DNA of 35,899 bases from Phycisphaerae bacterium. Its GTDB lineage: Bacteria; Planctomycetota; Phycisphaerae; UBA1845. The stretch spans positions 1 through 35,899 of the forward strand of contig JABWBH010000045.1 in the NCBI GenBank assembly GCA_013360585.1, given 5' to 3'. This document shows positions 16,980-26,155 of the stretch, piece by piece. Both the position numbers and the translations under genes were made by a program. Numbering within the stretch: the stretch's first letter is position 1; each line of letters starts with the position of its first letter. Below the pieces are notes generated by a model. The model saw only the letters and a list, made by a program, of their open reading frames with translations. It had not been told where the DNA came from and did no database searches.

Positions 16980-18590
16980 ATGCCAAAACAAATGATGTTT
17001 TCTCAGGACGCCCGGCAGCAGATTCTGGAGGGCGTTTCGAAGCTGGCGGCGGCGGTGAAGATCACGATGGGTCCGACGGGGCGCAACGTGCTGCTTCAGA
17101 AGTCTTACGGATCGCCGCGGGTGACGAAGGACGGCGTGACCGTGGCGAAGGAGGTTGAGCTTCCGGACAACTTCCAGAACATGGGCGCGAAGATGATCAA
17201 CCAGGTCGCGTCGAAGACGAGCGACGTGGTGGGCGACGGAACGACGACGGCGACGGTGCTGGCGGAGGCGATCTACCGGGAGGGTCTCAAGCACGTGACG
17301 GCCGGGGCGAACCCGATGGCGCTGAAGCGCGGGATCGACCTGGCGGTGGCGGCGGCGGTGGAGTCGATCGCGAAGCAGTCGGTGAAGGTCAAGGGGAATG
17401 ACGACCTCGCGAAGGTGGCGACGATCTCCGCCAACGGGGACGAGGGCATCGGCAAGCTCCTCGCGGAGGCGCTGGCGAAGGTCGGGAACGACGGCGTGGT
17501 GGAGATCGAGGAGGGCAAGAGCCTCGAGAATGAGCTGGAAGTGGTGGAGGGGATGCAGTTCGACAAGGGCTACATCTCGCCTTACTTCATGACGGATCCG
17601 GGTTCGCTGGAGTGCGTGCTCGAGGATCCGTATATCCTCATCTACGAGAAGAAGATTTCGAGTCTGCGTGAGTTCGTGCCGTTGCTGGAGGGCGTTCTGT
17701 CCGGGGGGCGTCCGCTGCTGATCATCGCGGAGGACGTGGACGGCGAGGCGCTGGCGACGCTGGTGGTGAACAAGCTGCGCGGGATTCTGAAGGCCTGTGC
17801 GGTGAAGGCGCCGGGTTTCGGCGACCGGCGCAAGGCGATGCTGGGGGACATTGCGGCGCTGACCGGCGGTCAGCTCATCAGCGAGGATCTCGGCGTCAAG
17901 CTGGAGAACATCACCTTGTCGCAGATGGGCTCGGCGAAGCGCGTCGTGATCGACAAGGACAACACGACGATCATCCAGGGCGCCGGGAAAAAGAGCGACA
18001 TCAAGGCCCGGACGGAGCAGATCCGCAAGCAGATCGAGGCGACGACGAGCGACTACGACCGCGAGAAGCTTCAGGAGCGGCTGGCGAAGCTGACGGGCGG
18101 CGTGGCGGTGATCCGTGCCGGCGGGGCGACGGAGATCGAGGTCAAGGAGCGGAAGGATCTGCTGGACGACGCGTTTCACGCGACGAAGGCGGCGTCGGAG
18201 GAGGGCATTGTTCCGGGCGGCGGCGTGGCGTTTCTGCGGGCGATCGCGGCGGTGGACGCGGTGCGCGGCAAGGCCCGCGGCGATGAAAAGACCGGCGTGG
18301 ACATCATCGCGCACGCGCTGCGCATTCCGACGCGGACGATCGTCGAGAACTGCGGCGAGGACGGCGAGGTGATCATCGAGCAGGTTCTGGAGAAGCCGGG
18401 GTCTTTCGGATACGACGCGCGGAAGGGCGAATTCACCGACCTGCTGAAGGCGGGGGTGGTGGATCCGGCGAAGGTGTCGCGCGTGGCGCTGGAAAACGCG
18501 GCGAGCGTGGCGGGGCTTCTGCTGACGACGGAAGTCATGCTGACCGAGCTGAAGGAGGACGCCAAGCCGGCGGCGCACGCGATCCGGTAA
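16980..18590 (+). CDS. groEL2: chaperonin GroEL, second copy
   Basis: A 536-residue chaperonin subunit with [63 protein letters not shown] and [13 protein letters not shown]. It differs from the first copy across the whole length and ends without the Gly-Gly-Met tail or the His/Asp tail (last residues KPAAHAIR). It lies 30 bases after groES, with a ribosome site in a period-7 repeat. Two divergent groEL genes around a single groES suggests an old duplication and division of work; whether they form mixed rings is unknown. Confidence 0.97.
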   Translation: MPKQMMFSQDARQQILEGVSKLAAAVKITMGPTGRNVLLQKSYGSPRVTKDGVTVAKEVELPDNFQNMGAKMINQVASKTSDVVGDGTTTATVLAEAIYREGLKHVTAGANPMALKRGIDLAVAAAVESIAKQSVKVKGNDDLAKVATISANGDEGIGKLLAEALAKVGNDGVVEIEEGKSLENELEVVEGMQFDKGYISPYFMTDPGSLECVLEDPYILIYEKKISSLREFVPLLEGVLSGGRPLLIIAEDVDGEALATLVVNKLRGILKACAVKAPGFGDRRKAMLGDIAALTGGQLISEDLGVKLENITLSQMGSAKRVVIDKDNTTIIQGAGKKSDIKARTEQIRKQIEATTSDYDREKLQERLAKLTGGVAVIRAGGATEIEVKERKDLLDDAFHATKAASEEGIVPGGGVAFLRAIAAVDAVRGKARGDEKTGVDIIAHALRIPTRTIVENCGEDGEVIIEQVLEKPGSFGYDARKGEFTDLLKAGVVDPAKVSRVALENAASVAGLLLTTEVMLTELKEDAKPAAHAIR

Positions 18591-18621
18591 AGGCGTCGGG
18601 GACAATCCGGTCGATGAATCA

Positions 18622-18655
18622 GGAGGGCGGGCGCGTATGAGACGGCCCGCCCTTC
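18622..18655 (+). terminator. strong hairpin after groEL2
   Basis: GGGCGGGC (18625-18632) pairs perfectly with GCCCGCCC (18645-18652). Three more outer pairs, one of them G-U, give an 11-pair stem around a 12-base loop. No T-run follows, so termination may need Rho, or the stem may protect the 3' end. It closes the groEL-groES-groEL unit before dnaJ. Confidence 0.55.
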
Positions 18656-18676
18656 GGCACGTAAGGCGGAAGCCAA

Positions 18677-18778
18677 GACGAAGGACGAATGATCAAGGAC
18701 AGATAACCAACTGACGATCAAATCCTGCTCGGGCGGGATACCGCTTTTTCGTCATTTGTCCTTTGTCCTTCGTCATCA
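18677..18778. repeat. two period-7 blocks in opposite orientation before dnaJ
   Basis: Four heptamers (18677-18704, first unit GACGAAG) face four more at 18751-18778 (first unit GTCATTT), which on the other strand read in the same GAC-purine style. The two blocks are imperfect inverted copies about 45 bases apart and could form a long hairpin between groEL2 and dnaJ. No promoter could be fixed inside. Confidence 0.65.
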
Positions 18779-18799
18779 AGAGACGGTCGCTGTGCGGTC

Positions 18800-19960
18800 A
18801 TGTCGGCGCAGAAGCGTGATTATTACGAAGTTCTCGGGGTGACGAAGTCGGCCTCGGAGGATGAGATCAAGAAGGCGTACCGTCGCTGCGCGCACAAGTA
18901 TCATCCGGACCGCAATCCGAACGACCCGGAAGCGGAGGGGCGGTTCAAGGAGGCGGCGGAAGCGTACGACGTTCTGTCCGACGCGTCGAAGCGGCAGCGG
19001 TACGACCAGTACGGTCACGCGGGTCTGAACGGCGCGGGCGTGCGCGACTACGAGCACATGAACATCGAGGACATCTTCTCGGTGTTCAGCGACTTTTTTG
19101 GGGGTTTCGGGAGCGGAAGCCGGCGTTCGCGCGGAGCGGATCTTCAGACGCAGCTTGAGATCACGCTTCAGGAGGCGGCGACAGGGGTCGCGCGAAGCCT
19201 GACGTTCGAGCGGCGGGATCTGTGCGGCACGTGCGGCGGGAGCGGGGCGCGGCCCGGGTCGCGAAAGCAGACGTGTTCGACCTGCGGCGGATACGGGCAG
19301 GTGGAGCAGGTCAGCGGGATGGGGGGGATTTTCACGAGCCGGATCGTGCGCGCCTGTCCTCATTGCCGGGGTCGCGGGCAGGTGACGAAGTCGCCGTGCG
19401 AGGCTTGCGGAGGGGGTGGTCAGGCGCGGGTGACGCGGACGGTCAGCGTACAAATCCCGGCGGGGATTCAGGACGGTCAGGCGGTGCGTCTGCGAGGCGA
19501 GGGGGAACCGTCGGAGGACGGACAGTCGCGCGGGGATCTGCATTGTTACATACACGTTCAGCCGCACCCGCTGCTGGAGCGACATGATAATGACCTGCTG
19601 TGCCGGGCGCCGATTTCGTTCACGCAGGCGTCGCTGGGCGCGAAGATCGACGTGCCGACGCTGACGGGTCGCGTGGACCTGACGATTCCGGCGGGGACGC
19701 AGAGCGGTCAGATGTTCCGCCTGAAGGGGCTGGGCATGCCGGACCTTCGGACGGGTCGTCGCGGGGACGAGATCGTGCAGGTGCTGGTGGAGATTCCGCG
19801 CAAGCTCAGCCGGAATCAGGAGCAGCTCCTGCGGCAGTTCGCGGAGACGGAGGACCGGTCGGTGCTTCCGGAGTCGCGAGGTTTTCTGGACAAGCTGAAG
19901 GAATATTTCTCCCGTTTTGACAAGCCCGGGGACTCCGGGGACCGAGGCACAGACGTCTGA
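18800..19960 (+). CDS. dnaJ: chaperone DnaJ (type I Hsp40)
   Basis: A 386-residue co-chaperone that delivers substrates to DnaK and stimulates its ATPase. The J domain (residues 6-75) has the HPD motif in [13 protein letters not shown] Gly/Phe-rich segment follows ([10 protein letters not shown]). The zinc-binding domain has four CXXCXGXG repeats ([32 protein letters not shown]). Two substrate-binding barrels and a short dimer tail complete a full-length type I protein. grpE follows after 45 bases, but dnaK is not in the window. The ribosome site before the ATG is weak. Confidence 0.97.
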   Translation: MSAQKRDYYEVLGVTKSASEDEIKKAYRRCAHKYHPDRNPNDPEAEGRFKEAAEAYDVLSDASKRQRYDQYGHAGLNGAGVRDYEHMNIEDIFSVFSDFFGGFGSGSRRSRGADLQTQLEITLQEAATGVARSLTFERRDLCGTCGGSGARPGSRKQTCSTCGGYGQVEQVSGMGGIFTSRIVRACPHCRGRGQVTKSPCEACGGGGQARVTRTVSVQIPAGIQDGQAVRLRGEGEPSEDGQSRGDLHCYIHVQPHPLLERHDNDLLCRAPISFTQASLGAKIDVPTLTGRVDLTIPAGTQSGQMFRLKGLGMPDLRTGRRGDEIVQVLVEIPRKLSRNQEQLLRQFAETEDRSVLPESRGFLDKLKEYFSRFDKPGDSGDRGTDV

Positions 19961-20005
19961 CGGGGGGATCATACGGGGCGCACGAGGGGAAGACACGGAA
20001 GGATC

Positions 20006-20575
20006 ATGACGGAGCAACCGGACATCATTCAGAAAGAAGGATCGGCGGAAGAGGTCGCCGGGGCGGCCGCGCCGACGGCGGACGCGCGGGAGCTTCAGGT
20101 GTGCGAGCTTTCGAGGCGGATCGAGGAGCTGGAGGGGCGACTGCTGCGGGCGCGGGCGGACTTCGCCAACTTTCAGCGCAGCGCGGCAGCGGAGCGGGAG
20201 TCGTCGATCCGTTACGCGAACGTGGAGCTGATCCGGTCGCTGCTGACGGCGTTGGATGACTTCGAGCGGTGTCTGAGCGTGGAGGCGACATCCGAGGATG
20301 CGAAGCGCCTGCACGACGGGGTGAAGCTGGTGTATGACAACGTCCTCAAGGCGCTGCGCGACCGGGGCGTGACGGTGCATGATCCGCTGCATCAGGCGTT
20401 CAATCCGGAATACCACGAGGCGATCCTCAGCCAGCCGACGGACGCGCATGCTCCCGGGACGGTGATCGCGGTGGCGGCGAAGGGATATCAACTCGGCGAG
20501 CGGTTGATCCGGCCTGCGCGGGTCGTCGTAGCGGCGCGTGCGGACGTCGCGAGCGGTAAAGGGGACGGAGGCTGA
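20006..20575 (+). CDS. grpE: nucleotide exchange factor GrpE
   Basis: A 189-residue GrpE, which releases ADP from DnaK. After an acidic, disordered lead come the long dimerising helices (ELSRRIEELEGRLLRARADF, then NFQRSAAAERES) and the beta-wing domain with the family signature around FNPEYHEAI, PGTVIAV and KGYQLGERLIRPARVVVA. A GGAAGGA site precedes the ATG closely. It is read with dnaJ and is followed after four bases by a zinc-ribbon gene. Confidence 0.96.
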   Translation: MTEQPDIIQKEGSAEEVAGAAAPTADARELQVCELSRRIEELEGRLLRARADFANFQRSAAAERESSIRYANVELIRSLLTALDDFERCLSVEATSEDAKRLHDGVKLVYDNVLKALRDRGVTVHDPLHQAFNPEYHEAILSQPTDAHAPGTVIAVAAKGYQLGERLIRPARVVVAARADVASGKGDGG

Positions 20576-20579
20576 AGAC

Positions 20580-20972
20580 ATGCCGACCTACGAGTACGAA
20601 TGTACGCGGTGTGGTGAGACGTTTGAGCTTTTTCAGTCGATCAAGGATCCGGCGAAGAAGACGCTGGCGGTGGATTGCGCGGAGTGCAAGAACCGGGCGC
20701 CGGTGGTGCGGTGCATCGGGACGGGCGGGGGACTGATCTTCAAGGGATCCGGTTTCTACATCACGGACTACCGCAGCGAGGGCTACAAGGAGGCCGCGAA
20801 GGCGGAGTCGGACAGCGGCAAGGCGAAGTCCGACGGGAAGTCGGATGCTCCAGCCTCGAAAGCGACATCGGGCGGGAAGTCGGATTCGGGCAGCCCAAGC
20901 GGCGATGCTTCACCTTCAGGGTCGTCGAAACCGAAGGCGCCCCGGAAGTCCGGGAAGAAGCCGCAACCCTGA
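20580..20972 (+). CDS. FmdB-family zinc-ribbon protein
   Basis: A 130-residue protein. The N-terminal 45 residues are the FmdB-type zinc ribbon: MPTYEYECTRCGETFE with a CXXC pair, then a second CXXC in DCAECKNR. The segment GSGFYITDY follows, typical of the family. The last 55 residues are a low-complexity Lys/Ser/Gly/Pro tail, probably disordered. The ATG is four bases after the grpE stop, so it belongs to the dnaJ-grpE transcript. The family is named for a regulator of formamidase and amidase genes, but the biochemical role is not settled. The domain call is secure and the function is not. Confidence 0.85.
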   Translation: MPTYEYECTRCGETFELFQSIKDPAKKTLAVDCAECKNRAPVVRCIGTGGGLIFKGSGFYITDYRSEGYKEAAKAESDSGKAKSDGKSDAPASKATSGGKSDSGSPSGDASPSGSSKPKAPRKSGKKPQP

Positions 20973-21004
20973 CTTCGCCGCAGCGGTCGGGTCTGCGGTA
21001 GAAT
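20961..21004 (+). promoter_or_regulatory. inverted repeat and -10 box immediately before pxpB
   Basis: A bulged stem (20961-20973 with 20986-20998; CCGCA with TGCGG, ACCC with GGGT, GAC with GTC) spans the end of the FmdB-type gene. TAGAAT at 20999-21004 is a good -10 hexamer with no clear -35. The GTG of pxpB is only six bases after it, so a transcript from this site would be leaderless. Confidence 0.45.
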
Positions 21005-21010
21005 GCGATC

Positions 21011-21721
21011 GTGTCCTCGCGCGTCGAATCCCTGGGGTTGGACTGGGTCAGCGAGCGCCACCTGCGCGTTCTCTTTTGCGCCGAAAGTCCGGACTTGCCG
21101 GTGGGGAGACTGGACCAGGCCGCACGCGCAATCCGCGACGCAGGGGTCGCGGGACTTTCATCGGTGACGCTCGCGTGGAACTCTCTCCTTCTTGAATTTG
21201 ATCCGGCCACGCCCGACGAGGACGCTGCGACGGCGACGGTGCGCGCGGTATTGAGCGAGGCGTGGGCTTCGTCGAACGACGAGGCGTGGCGCGCGGTTGA
21301 GATCCCCGCGTGCTTCGAGGGCGAATTCGCGCCGGACGTCGAGGCGGTCGCGGCGTATCACGGAATGCCGCCGTCGTCGCTCGTCGAGACATTCTGCGCG
21401 GCGCTCTTTGTCGTTCGCTTCGTCGGATTCTGCCCCGGATTCGCCTACCTGAGCGGGCTGCCGAGCGCGTTGGAGACGCCGCGTCTGAGCACGCCGCGCG
21501 TTCGCGTACCCGCGGGGAGCGTGGGGATCGCGGGCGATCAGGCCGGGGTATACCCGCTGGCTACGCCGGGGGGGTGGTGGTTGATCGGGCGCACGCCGCG
21601 CGTGATGTTCGACGCGCGCCGGAATCCGCCGGCGCTGCTGGCACCGGGAGATCGGGTGCGTTTTGTCCCGATCCGAGCGGACGAGTTTCACGCTTTCCAG
21701 CGGACCGGGCAGCATGTCTAG
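21011..21721 (+). CDS. pxpB: 5-oxoprolinase subunit B (PxpB/KipI family)
   Basis: A 236-residue protein of the KipI/allophanate hydrolase subunit 1 family. With PxpA and PxpC it hydrolyses 5-oxoproline (pyroglutamate) to glutamate using ATP. Signature stretches are VEAVAAYHGMPPSSLVE, the conserved FVGFCPGFAYLSGLP, VRVPAGSVGIAGDQAGVYP and TPGGWWLIGRTP. GTG at 21011 fits the family N-terminus (LGLDWVSERHLRVLF); there is no Shine-Dalgarno but a -10 box sits just upstream. The stop overlaps the start of pxpC by eight bases, a sign of translational coupling. Confidence 0.92.
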   Translation: MSSRVESLGLDWVSERHLRVLFCAESPDLPVGRLDQAARAIRDAGVAGLSSVTLAWNSLLLEFDPATPDEDAATATVRAVLSEAWASSNDEAWRAVEIPACFEGEFAPDVEAVAAYHGMPPSSLVETFCAALFVVRFVGFCPGFAYLSGLPSALETPRLSTPRVRVPAGSVGIAGDQAGVYPLATPGGWWLIGRTPRVMFDARRNPPALLAPGDRVRFVPIRADEFHAFQRTGQHV

Positions 21722-22691
21722 ATCGGCGGTGATCCACGTCATCGAGCCGGGGATGTTCACGACGGTTCAGGATCTGGGCCGCCCGGGGTGGACGCAGTTC
21801 GGCGTGCCTCGCGGGGGCGCTGCGGATGCGCTGTCGTTGCGGATCGGAAACCGGCTGGTCGGAAACGAAGACGGGGCGGCGGGTCTTGAGCTGACGCTGG
21901 TGGGCGGCGCGTTCGAGTTTACGCGCGAGTTGGTGGTCGCGTTGACCGGCGGCGACGTTGAGGCACGGGTCGAGGGTTCGGGGCGGCAGCGCGTTGTGCC
22001 GATGTGGGCGGCGTTCGAGGTTCGTTCCGGGGAGCGGCTTGTCACGGGGCCGGTGCGGTCGGGGACGCGGACTTACGTTTGTGTACGAAGGGGCGTGCAG
22101 GCGCCGATGCGGCTCGGAAGCCGCTCGACGCACCCTGCGGCCTCATTCGGCGGACATGAAGGCCGAGCGCTGCGGCGCGGGGATGCGCTGGAGATCGGGG
22201 AAGGCGTGCGATCCCGGGAACGTCACGGCGCTGCGGCAGCGGAGGCGGTTCAGGTGTCGCAATTCGCGAGGGACGTTCTGGCGCGGCGTGAACTGCGGGC
22301 GGTGGGCGGAGCGCATATGAGGTTGTTTGAGCCTTCGACGGTTGAGGCCTTCTGGGGCGCGACGTTCGAGGTGTCGTTGAACACGGATCGGACCGGAGTG
22401 CGCTTGACGGGGCGGATCGGGGCGGGGGCTTGCGGGGGACGTCTTCCGAGCGAAGGCATGATGCACGGTGCGGTGCAGGTTCCCGAGTCCGGCGAGCCGA
22501 TCCTGCTGGGCGTGGATCATCCGACAACCGGGGGTTACCCGGTGATGGCGTGCGTGATTGCGGCGGATCTGCCCGTTGTGGGGCAGCTTCGTCCGCGTGA
22601 CCGGGTTCGGTTTGTGCAGGTTGATCGTGCGGAGGCGAGGGTGTTGTACACGGCGCAGGAGCGTCGCCTGAATGCGGAGATTCCGTCGTGA
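21714..22691 (+). CDS. pxpC: 5-oxoprolinase subunit C (PxpC/KipA family)
   Basis: A 325-residue biotin-dependent-carboxylase-like protein, partner of PxpB. Landmarks are VIEPGMFTTVQDLGRPGWTQ near the start, the GVPRGGAADALSLRIGN turn, NTDRTGVRLTGRI, SEGMMHGAVQVPESGEPI and DHPTTGGYPVMACVI. ATG at 21714 lies inside the end of pxpB. The stop overlaps the MFS gene start by four bases (GTGA). The family forms a heterocomplex with subunit B; the catalytic partner PxpA is two genes downstream. Confidence 0.92.
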   Translation: MSRSAVIHVIEPGMFTTVQDLGRPGWTQFGVPRGGAADALSLRIGNRLVGNEDGAAGLELTLVGGAFEFTRELVVALTGGDVEARVEGSGRQRVVPMWAAFEVRSGERLVTGPVRSGTRTYVCVRRGVQAPMRLGSRSTHPAASFGGHEGRALRRGDALEIGEGVRSRERHGAAAAEAVQVSQFARDVLARRELRAVGGAHMRLFEPSTVEAFWGATFEVSLNTDRTGVRLTGRIGAGACGGRLPSEGMMHGAVQVPESGEPILLGVDHPTTGGYPVMACVIAADLPVVGQLRPRDRVRFVQVDRAEARVLYTAQERRLNAEIPS

Positions 22692-23929
22692 GCGAACACT
22701 CAGGAGCGGCGCCGTGGCGGCGTGAAGTCGGCGCGACACAGTGGCGCTCGCTGGCGGCGGCCGGAGCGGGCTGGATGCTCGACGCGATGGATGTGACGTT
22801 GTACGTCATCGCGCTCGGGTCGATCCGAGAGGAGTTCGGATTGACGAATGCGCAGGCGGGGGCCGTCGCTTCGGTGACGTTGATCGCGTCGGCGGTGGGC
22901 GGCGTGGCGAGCGGCGTTCTGGCGGATCGGTTCGGGCGGGTGCGGATGCTGACGTGGTCGATCCTGACGTACTCGGTGTTCACGGCGCTGACGGCGACGT
23001 CGCAGAGCGTGGCGCAGCTTGTGATCTGGCGTCTGCTGGTCGGGCTGGGGATGGGCGGAGAGTGGTCGGCGGGGGCGGTGCTGGTGGCGGAGACGTGGCC
23101 GGCGAAGCATCGGGGCACGGCGATCGGACTGATGCAGTCGGGATGGGCGCTGGGCTACATCCTTGCGGCGGTGATCGGCGCGGTGGTGCTGCCGCGGTGG
23201 GGGTGGCGGGTGTTGTTTCTGATCGGATTCGCGCCGGCGCTGCTGACGTTGTGGGTGCGGCGTCACGTCCCCGAGCCGGCGGTCTGGCGGGAGGGCGGGG
23301 TTGCGGCGTCGCGGGAAGTCGGGGGTTGGGCGAGCTTGTTGCGAGCACCGCTGCGATCGCGGGTGATCGTCGCCACGGCGATGACGGCGTCATTGCTTTT
23401 TTCGTACTGGGGATTGTTCACGTGGGTTCCGAAATACCTGGCGGGCGCGGACCACGGGGGTGCGGGGTTGGGGATCGTGCGCTCGACGGCGTGGATCGTG
23501 GCGATGCAGATCGGCGCGTTTTTCGGATACACGTCGTTCGGGTTTCTCGCGGACCGGTTCGGGCGTCGGCCGACGTTCATTGCGTTTGTGCTCGGGGCGG
23601 CGGGGATCGTGCCCGTCTACGGCGCGAGCGCGCGAAGCGGAACGGCGCTGATGATCCTCGGGCCGATCGTCGGGTTTCTCGGTCACGGGTACTTCAGCGT
23701 GTTCGGGGCGATGCTGGCGGAGTTGTTTCCTTCCGGTGTGCGGGGGACGGCGCAAGGGTTCTGCTACAACGCAGGGCGGGCGGTGAGCGCGCTGGCGCCG
23801 TGGACGATCGGCTGGGTCGCGGACCGTCAGGGATTCGCGCTGGCGCTGGGGTGTACGTCGGTGTGCTACGTGGTCGGCGCGGCGCTGGTGCTTCTGCTTC
23901 CGGAGACGCGTGGACGGGAGATTGTGTGA
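22688..23929 (+). CDS. MFS transporter within the 5-oxoprolinase operon
   Basis: A 413-residue major facilitator with about 12 helices. The MFS motif appears in both halves (GVLADRFGRVRM after helix 2 and GFLADRFGRRPT in the second half), and RLLVGLGMGGEW is typical of the sialic acid and aromatic acid carriers. A soluble lead of about 20 residues precedes helix 1. The gene overlaps both pxpC (4 bases) and pxpA (4 bases), so it is made with the enzyme. The likely substrate is 5-oxoproline or a related carboxylate; this rests only on context. Confidence 0.88.
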   Translation: MSEHSGAAPWRREVGATQWRSLAAAGAGWMLDAMDVTLYVIALGSIREEFGLTNAQAGAVASVTLIASAVGGVASGVLADRFGRVRMLTWSILTYSVFTALTATSQSVAQLVIWRLLVGLGMGGEWSAGAVLVAETWPAKHRGTAIGLMQSGWALGYILAAVIGAVVLPRWGWRVLFLIGFAPALLTLWVRRHVPEPAVWREGGVAASREVGGWASLLRAPLRSRVIVATAMTASLLFSYWGLFTWVPKYLAGADHGGAGLGIVRSTAWIVAMQIGAFFGYTSFGFLADRFGRRPTFIAFVLGAAGIVPVYGASARSGTALMILGPIVGFLGHGYFSVFGAMLAELFPSGVRGTAQGFCYNAGRAVSALAPWTIGWVADRQGFALALGCTSVCYVVGAALVLLLPETRGREIV

Positions 23930-24708
23930 AGGCGAGAGCGATCGACCTCAATTGCGACCTGGGCGAGCGGACCGACCGGACCGGGATCGCCGAGGAGCTG
24001 CAATTGCTTGAGTTTGTGTCGTCGGTGAACGTGGCGTGCGGCGGACATGCGGGCGACACGGACAGCATGACACGGGTTGTCGAAGCGGCGCTGGGGCGCG
24101 GCGTTGCGATCGGCGCGCACCCGTCGTATCCGGATCGGGCGGGGTTCGGCCGGACGGAGCAGGACATGCCTCCGGAAGCGCTGGAGGACGCCGTCACGGC
24201 GCAGGTGGCGGCGCTGGTTGCGGCGGCGCGGCGGGTCGGCGCGAAGGTCACGCACGTGAAGCCGCACGGGGCGTTGTATCACGCGGCGGCGCGGCGAGCC
24301 GAGATCGCGGAAGTCGTGGCGAGGGGTGTGTGGCGCGCCGCGGGGCTGGTGATCCTCGTTGGTCCGTCAAGCTCCGAGGTGCTGGATATCTGGCACCGGC
24401 TGGGTTTCCAGGTCGCGGCGGAAGCGTTTGCGGATCGCCGGTACGAACGAGATGGAACCTTGCGGCCGCGCACACGGGCGGGGGCGGTCCTCCCCTTTCC
24501 GGTCGATGTCGCGGCGCAGGCGGTGCGTGTTGCGCGGGGGCAGGGCGCCGTGACGGAGGACGGGACCGTTGTGGCGATCGTTGCCGACACGTTGTGCATC
24601 CACGGCGACGCTCCGAACGCGGTGGAATCAGCGCGTGCAGTGCATCAGGCGCTCACAGAGGCCGGAATCCGCATTGAGCCGCTGGTGGACAGGTCTGCTG
24701 CATTCTGA
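23926..24708 (+). CDS. pxpA: 5-oxoprolinase subunit A (PxpA, LamB/YcsF family)
   Basis: A 260-residue protein of the LamB/YcsF family, the catalytic partner of PxpBC. Diagnostic stretches are IDLNCDLGER, SVNVACGGHAGD, GAHPSYPDRAGFGR, VTHVKPHGALYH and FADRRYERDGTLRPR. The GTG at 23926 overlaps the MFS stop (GTGA) and gives the normal N-terminus. The gene order B, C, carrier, A means all parts of the enzyme are co-expressed. Confidence 0.94.
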   Translation: MKARAIDLNCDLGERTDRTGIAEELQLLEFVSSVNVACGGHAGDTDSMTRVVEAALGRGVAIGAHPSYPDRAGFGRTEQDMPPEALEDAVTAQVAALVAAARRVGAKVTHVKPHGALYHAAARRAEIAEVVARGVWRAAGLVILVGPSSSEVLDIWHRLGFQVAAEAFADRRYERDGTLRPRTRAGAVLPFPVDVAAQAVRVARGQGAVTEDGTVVAIVADTLCIHGDAPNAVESARAVHQALTEAGIRIEPLVDRSAAF

Positions 24709-24752
24709 TGAATGCGGTTCCGGGAAGCAGGCCTCAACGATCAGCGCCCGCT

Positions 24753-24781
24753 TTGGGTCAGCCTTGAACACCGGGTATGAT
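24753..24781 (+). promoter_or_regulatory. sigma-70-like promoter
   Basis: TTGGGT (24753-24758), 17 bases, then TATGAT (24776-24781). It lies in the 138-base gap after pxpA and would start transcription about 60 bases before the ATG at 24847. Confidence 0.5.
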
Positions 24782-24846
24782 GGCGTCAAACGGGTGCGGT
24801 CGCTTCAAGCCTGGGAAGCGAACGTGGCGGGGAGGGGAGGGTGAGC

Positions 24847-26115
24847 ATGCGCAGCAGCGTTCCGGCGACAATCATGATGCTCGTGTTCGCAGGCTCGGGA
24901 CACGGCCAGGTCTTGATGGAACCGTGTTCCCCGAGAACCGACCGGGAGGTGCATCCGCCGCCGGCGCTTCCGGAGCTTCCGTCGGCCGGCGGGGTCTTCC
25001 GGGATCCGACCTTCTGCACCTCGATCCTGCGCGTCACGGATGAGCGTGACGGGCGTTATTTTCAGACCGCGTACTCATACTGGCCGACGTTCAACCGCGA
25101 CAGTACGCGCATCTACCTCTTGCAGGATGACGACGGATTGCGGGCGTGGACGTACGAGTTCGACGCGCGGCGGTTTCGAGTATCCGGCAAGAGCGCGGTT
25201 CTTGATGTTCCGGCTCCCAACGGCGAGTCGCCGCGGACGGAAGACGCAATCTGGAGCGGGATGGCTGCTGACGAGCTTTATTGTTATGCGGGGCCGGGGT
25301 TGTGGACGTACAACGTAACGGCGCGGGCGTACGCGCTCGTTCGGGACTTCACGACGGAGATCGGCGACGGGCATCTGCGCCAGATGAGCCGGAGCGTCGA
25401 CGACAACGTGTTTGCATTCACGACGCTGAACCGGCGGTTTCGGGTGACCGGGTCGCTGGTGTGGCGTCGATCGGACAACCGCGTCATCGTGCGTCCGGAC
25501 GAGCCTGAGGGGCTGGACGAAGTGCAGATCGACAAGTCCGGGCGTTACCTGGTGATCAAGACGGGCGGCTCGGGCGATGGCGCGGTTCAGGTGCGCGTGC
25601 TTGATGTCGAGACGGGCGCGGTTGCGGAACTGACGGACGGTCCGCCGGATTACGCGCCGGGGCACGGGGATTGCGGTTTCGGCACGATCATCGGATATGA
25701 CAACTGGCTGAACCGCCTGCGTTCGCGCCGGCTTTCCGACCCGCATTCGCGGAAAACGGTGTTCAATCTGGGCGACGACTGGACGCAGGACATTCACGTG
25801 TCGCTGCTGGGCGACGATCCGGCGTGGATGCTGCTGAGTTTGTACACGCAGTCCGCGGACTGCGATGTTCCAGCGGGTCTTTTCCGCGATGAGATTCTGC
25901 TGATGCGGACGGACGGAAGCGAGGCGGTGCGACGGTTGGCGCATCACCGGTCCTGCGTGGGCGAGTACTGGGATTCCCCGCGTGCGAATCTGAGTCGTGA
26001 CGGGCGTTTTGCGGCTTTTACGAGCAACTGGGGCGGAGCGGATCGGCGGGACGTGTTTCTTCTCCGGACGGGAGGGGACGTACCGCCGCAGTCGGAGCGT
26101 CGGGTCGGGCCGTGA
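24847..26115 (+). CDS. secreted beta-propeller-like protein
   Basis: A 422-residue exported protein with signal peptide MRSSVPATIMMLVFAGSGHG. The mature part shows repeated blade-like stretches in the TolB/PD40 style: YWPTFNRDSTRIYLLQDD, LDEVQIDKSGRYLVIKT and PRANLSRDGRFAAFTSNWGG. Such propellers bind ligands or act as glycan or polyuronate lyases; no catalytic set was recognised. ATG at 24847 is preferred over GTG at 24841 because the GGAGGGGAGG ribosome site sits six bases before the ATG and too close to the GTG. It has its own promoter and is followed by two small hairpins, so it is likely transcribed alone. Confidence 0.75.
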   Translation: MRSSVPATIMMLVFAGSGHGQVLMEPCSPRTDREVHPPPALPELPSAGGVFRDPTFCTSILRVTDERDGRYFQTAYSYWPTFNRDSTRIYLLQDDDGLRAWTYEFDARRFRVSGKSAVLDVPAPNGESPRTEDAIWSGMAADELYCYAGPGLWTYNVTARAYALVRDFTTEIGDGHLRQMSRSVDDNVFAFTTLNRRFRVTGSLVWRRSDNRVIVRPDEPEGLDEVQIDKSGRYLVIKTGGSGDGAVQVRVLDVETGAVAELTDGPPDYAPGHGDCGFGTIIGYDNWLNRLRSRRLSDPHSRKTVFNLGDDWTQDIHVSLLGDDPAWMLLSLYTQSADCDVPAGLFRDEILLMRTDGSEAVRRLAHHRSCVGEYWDSPRANLSRDGRFAAFTSNWGGADRRDVFLLRTGGDVPPQSERRVGP

Positions 26116-26155
26116 GGGGCTGGGCCCCGCGTTCCTGATCCTGCGCTGAAGCGCA
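26116..26155 (+). terminator. two small hairpins after the propeller gene
   Basis: GGGGC-TGG-GCCCC (26116-26128) begins at the base after the stop codon, and TGCGC-TGAA-GCGCA (26142-26155) follows. Both stems are perfect five-base pairs. No T-run is present, so factor-independent termination is doubtful. Confidence 0.35.
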
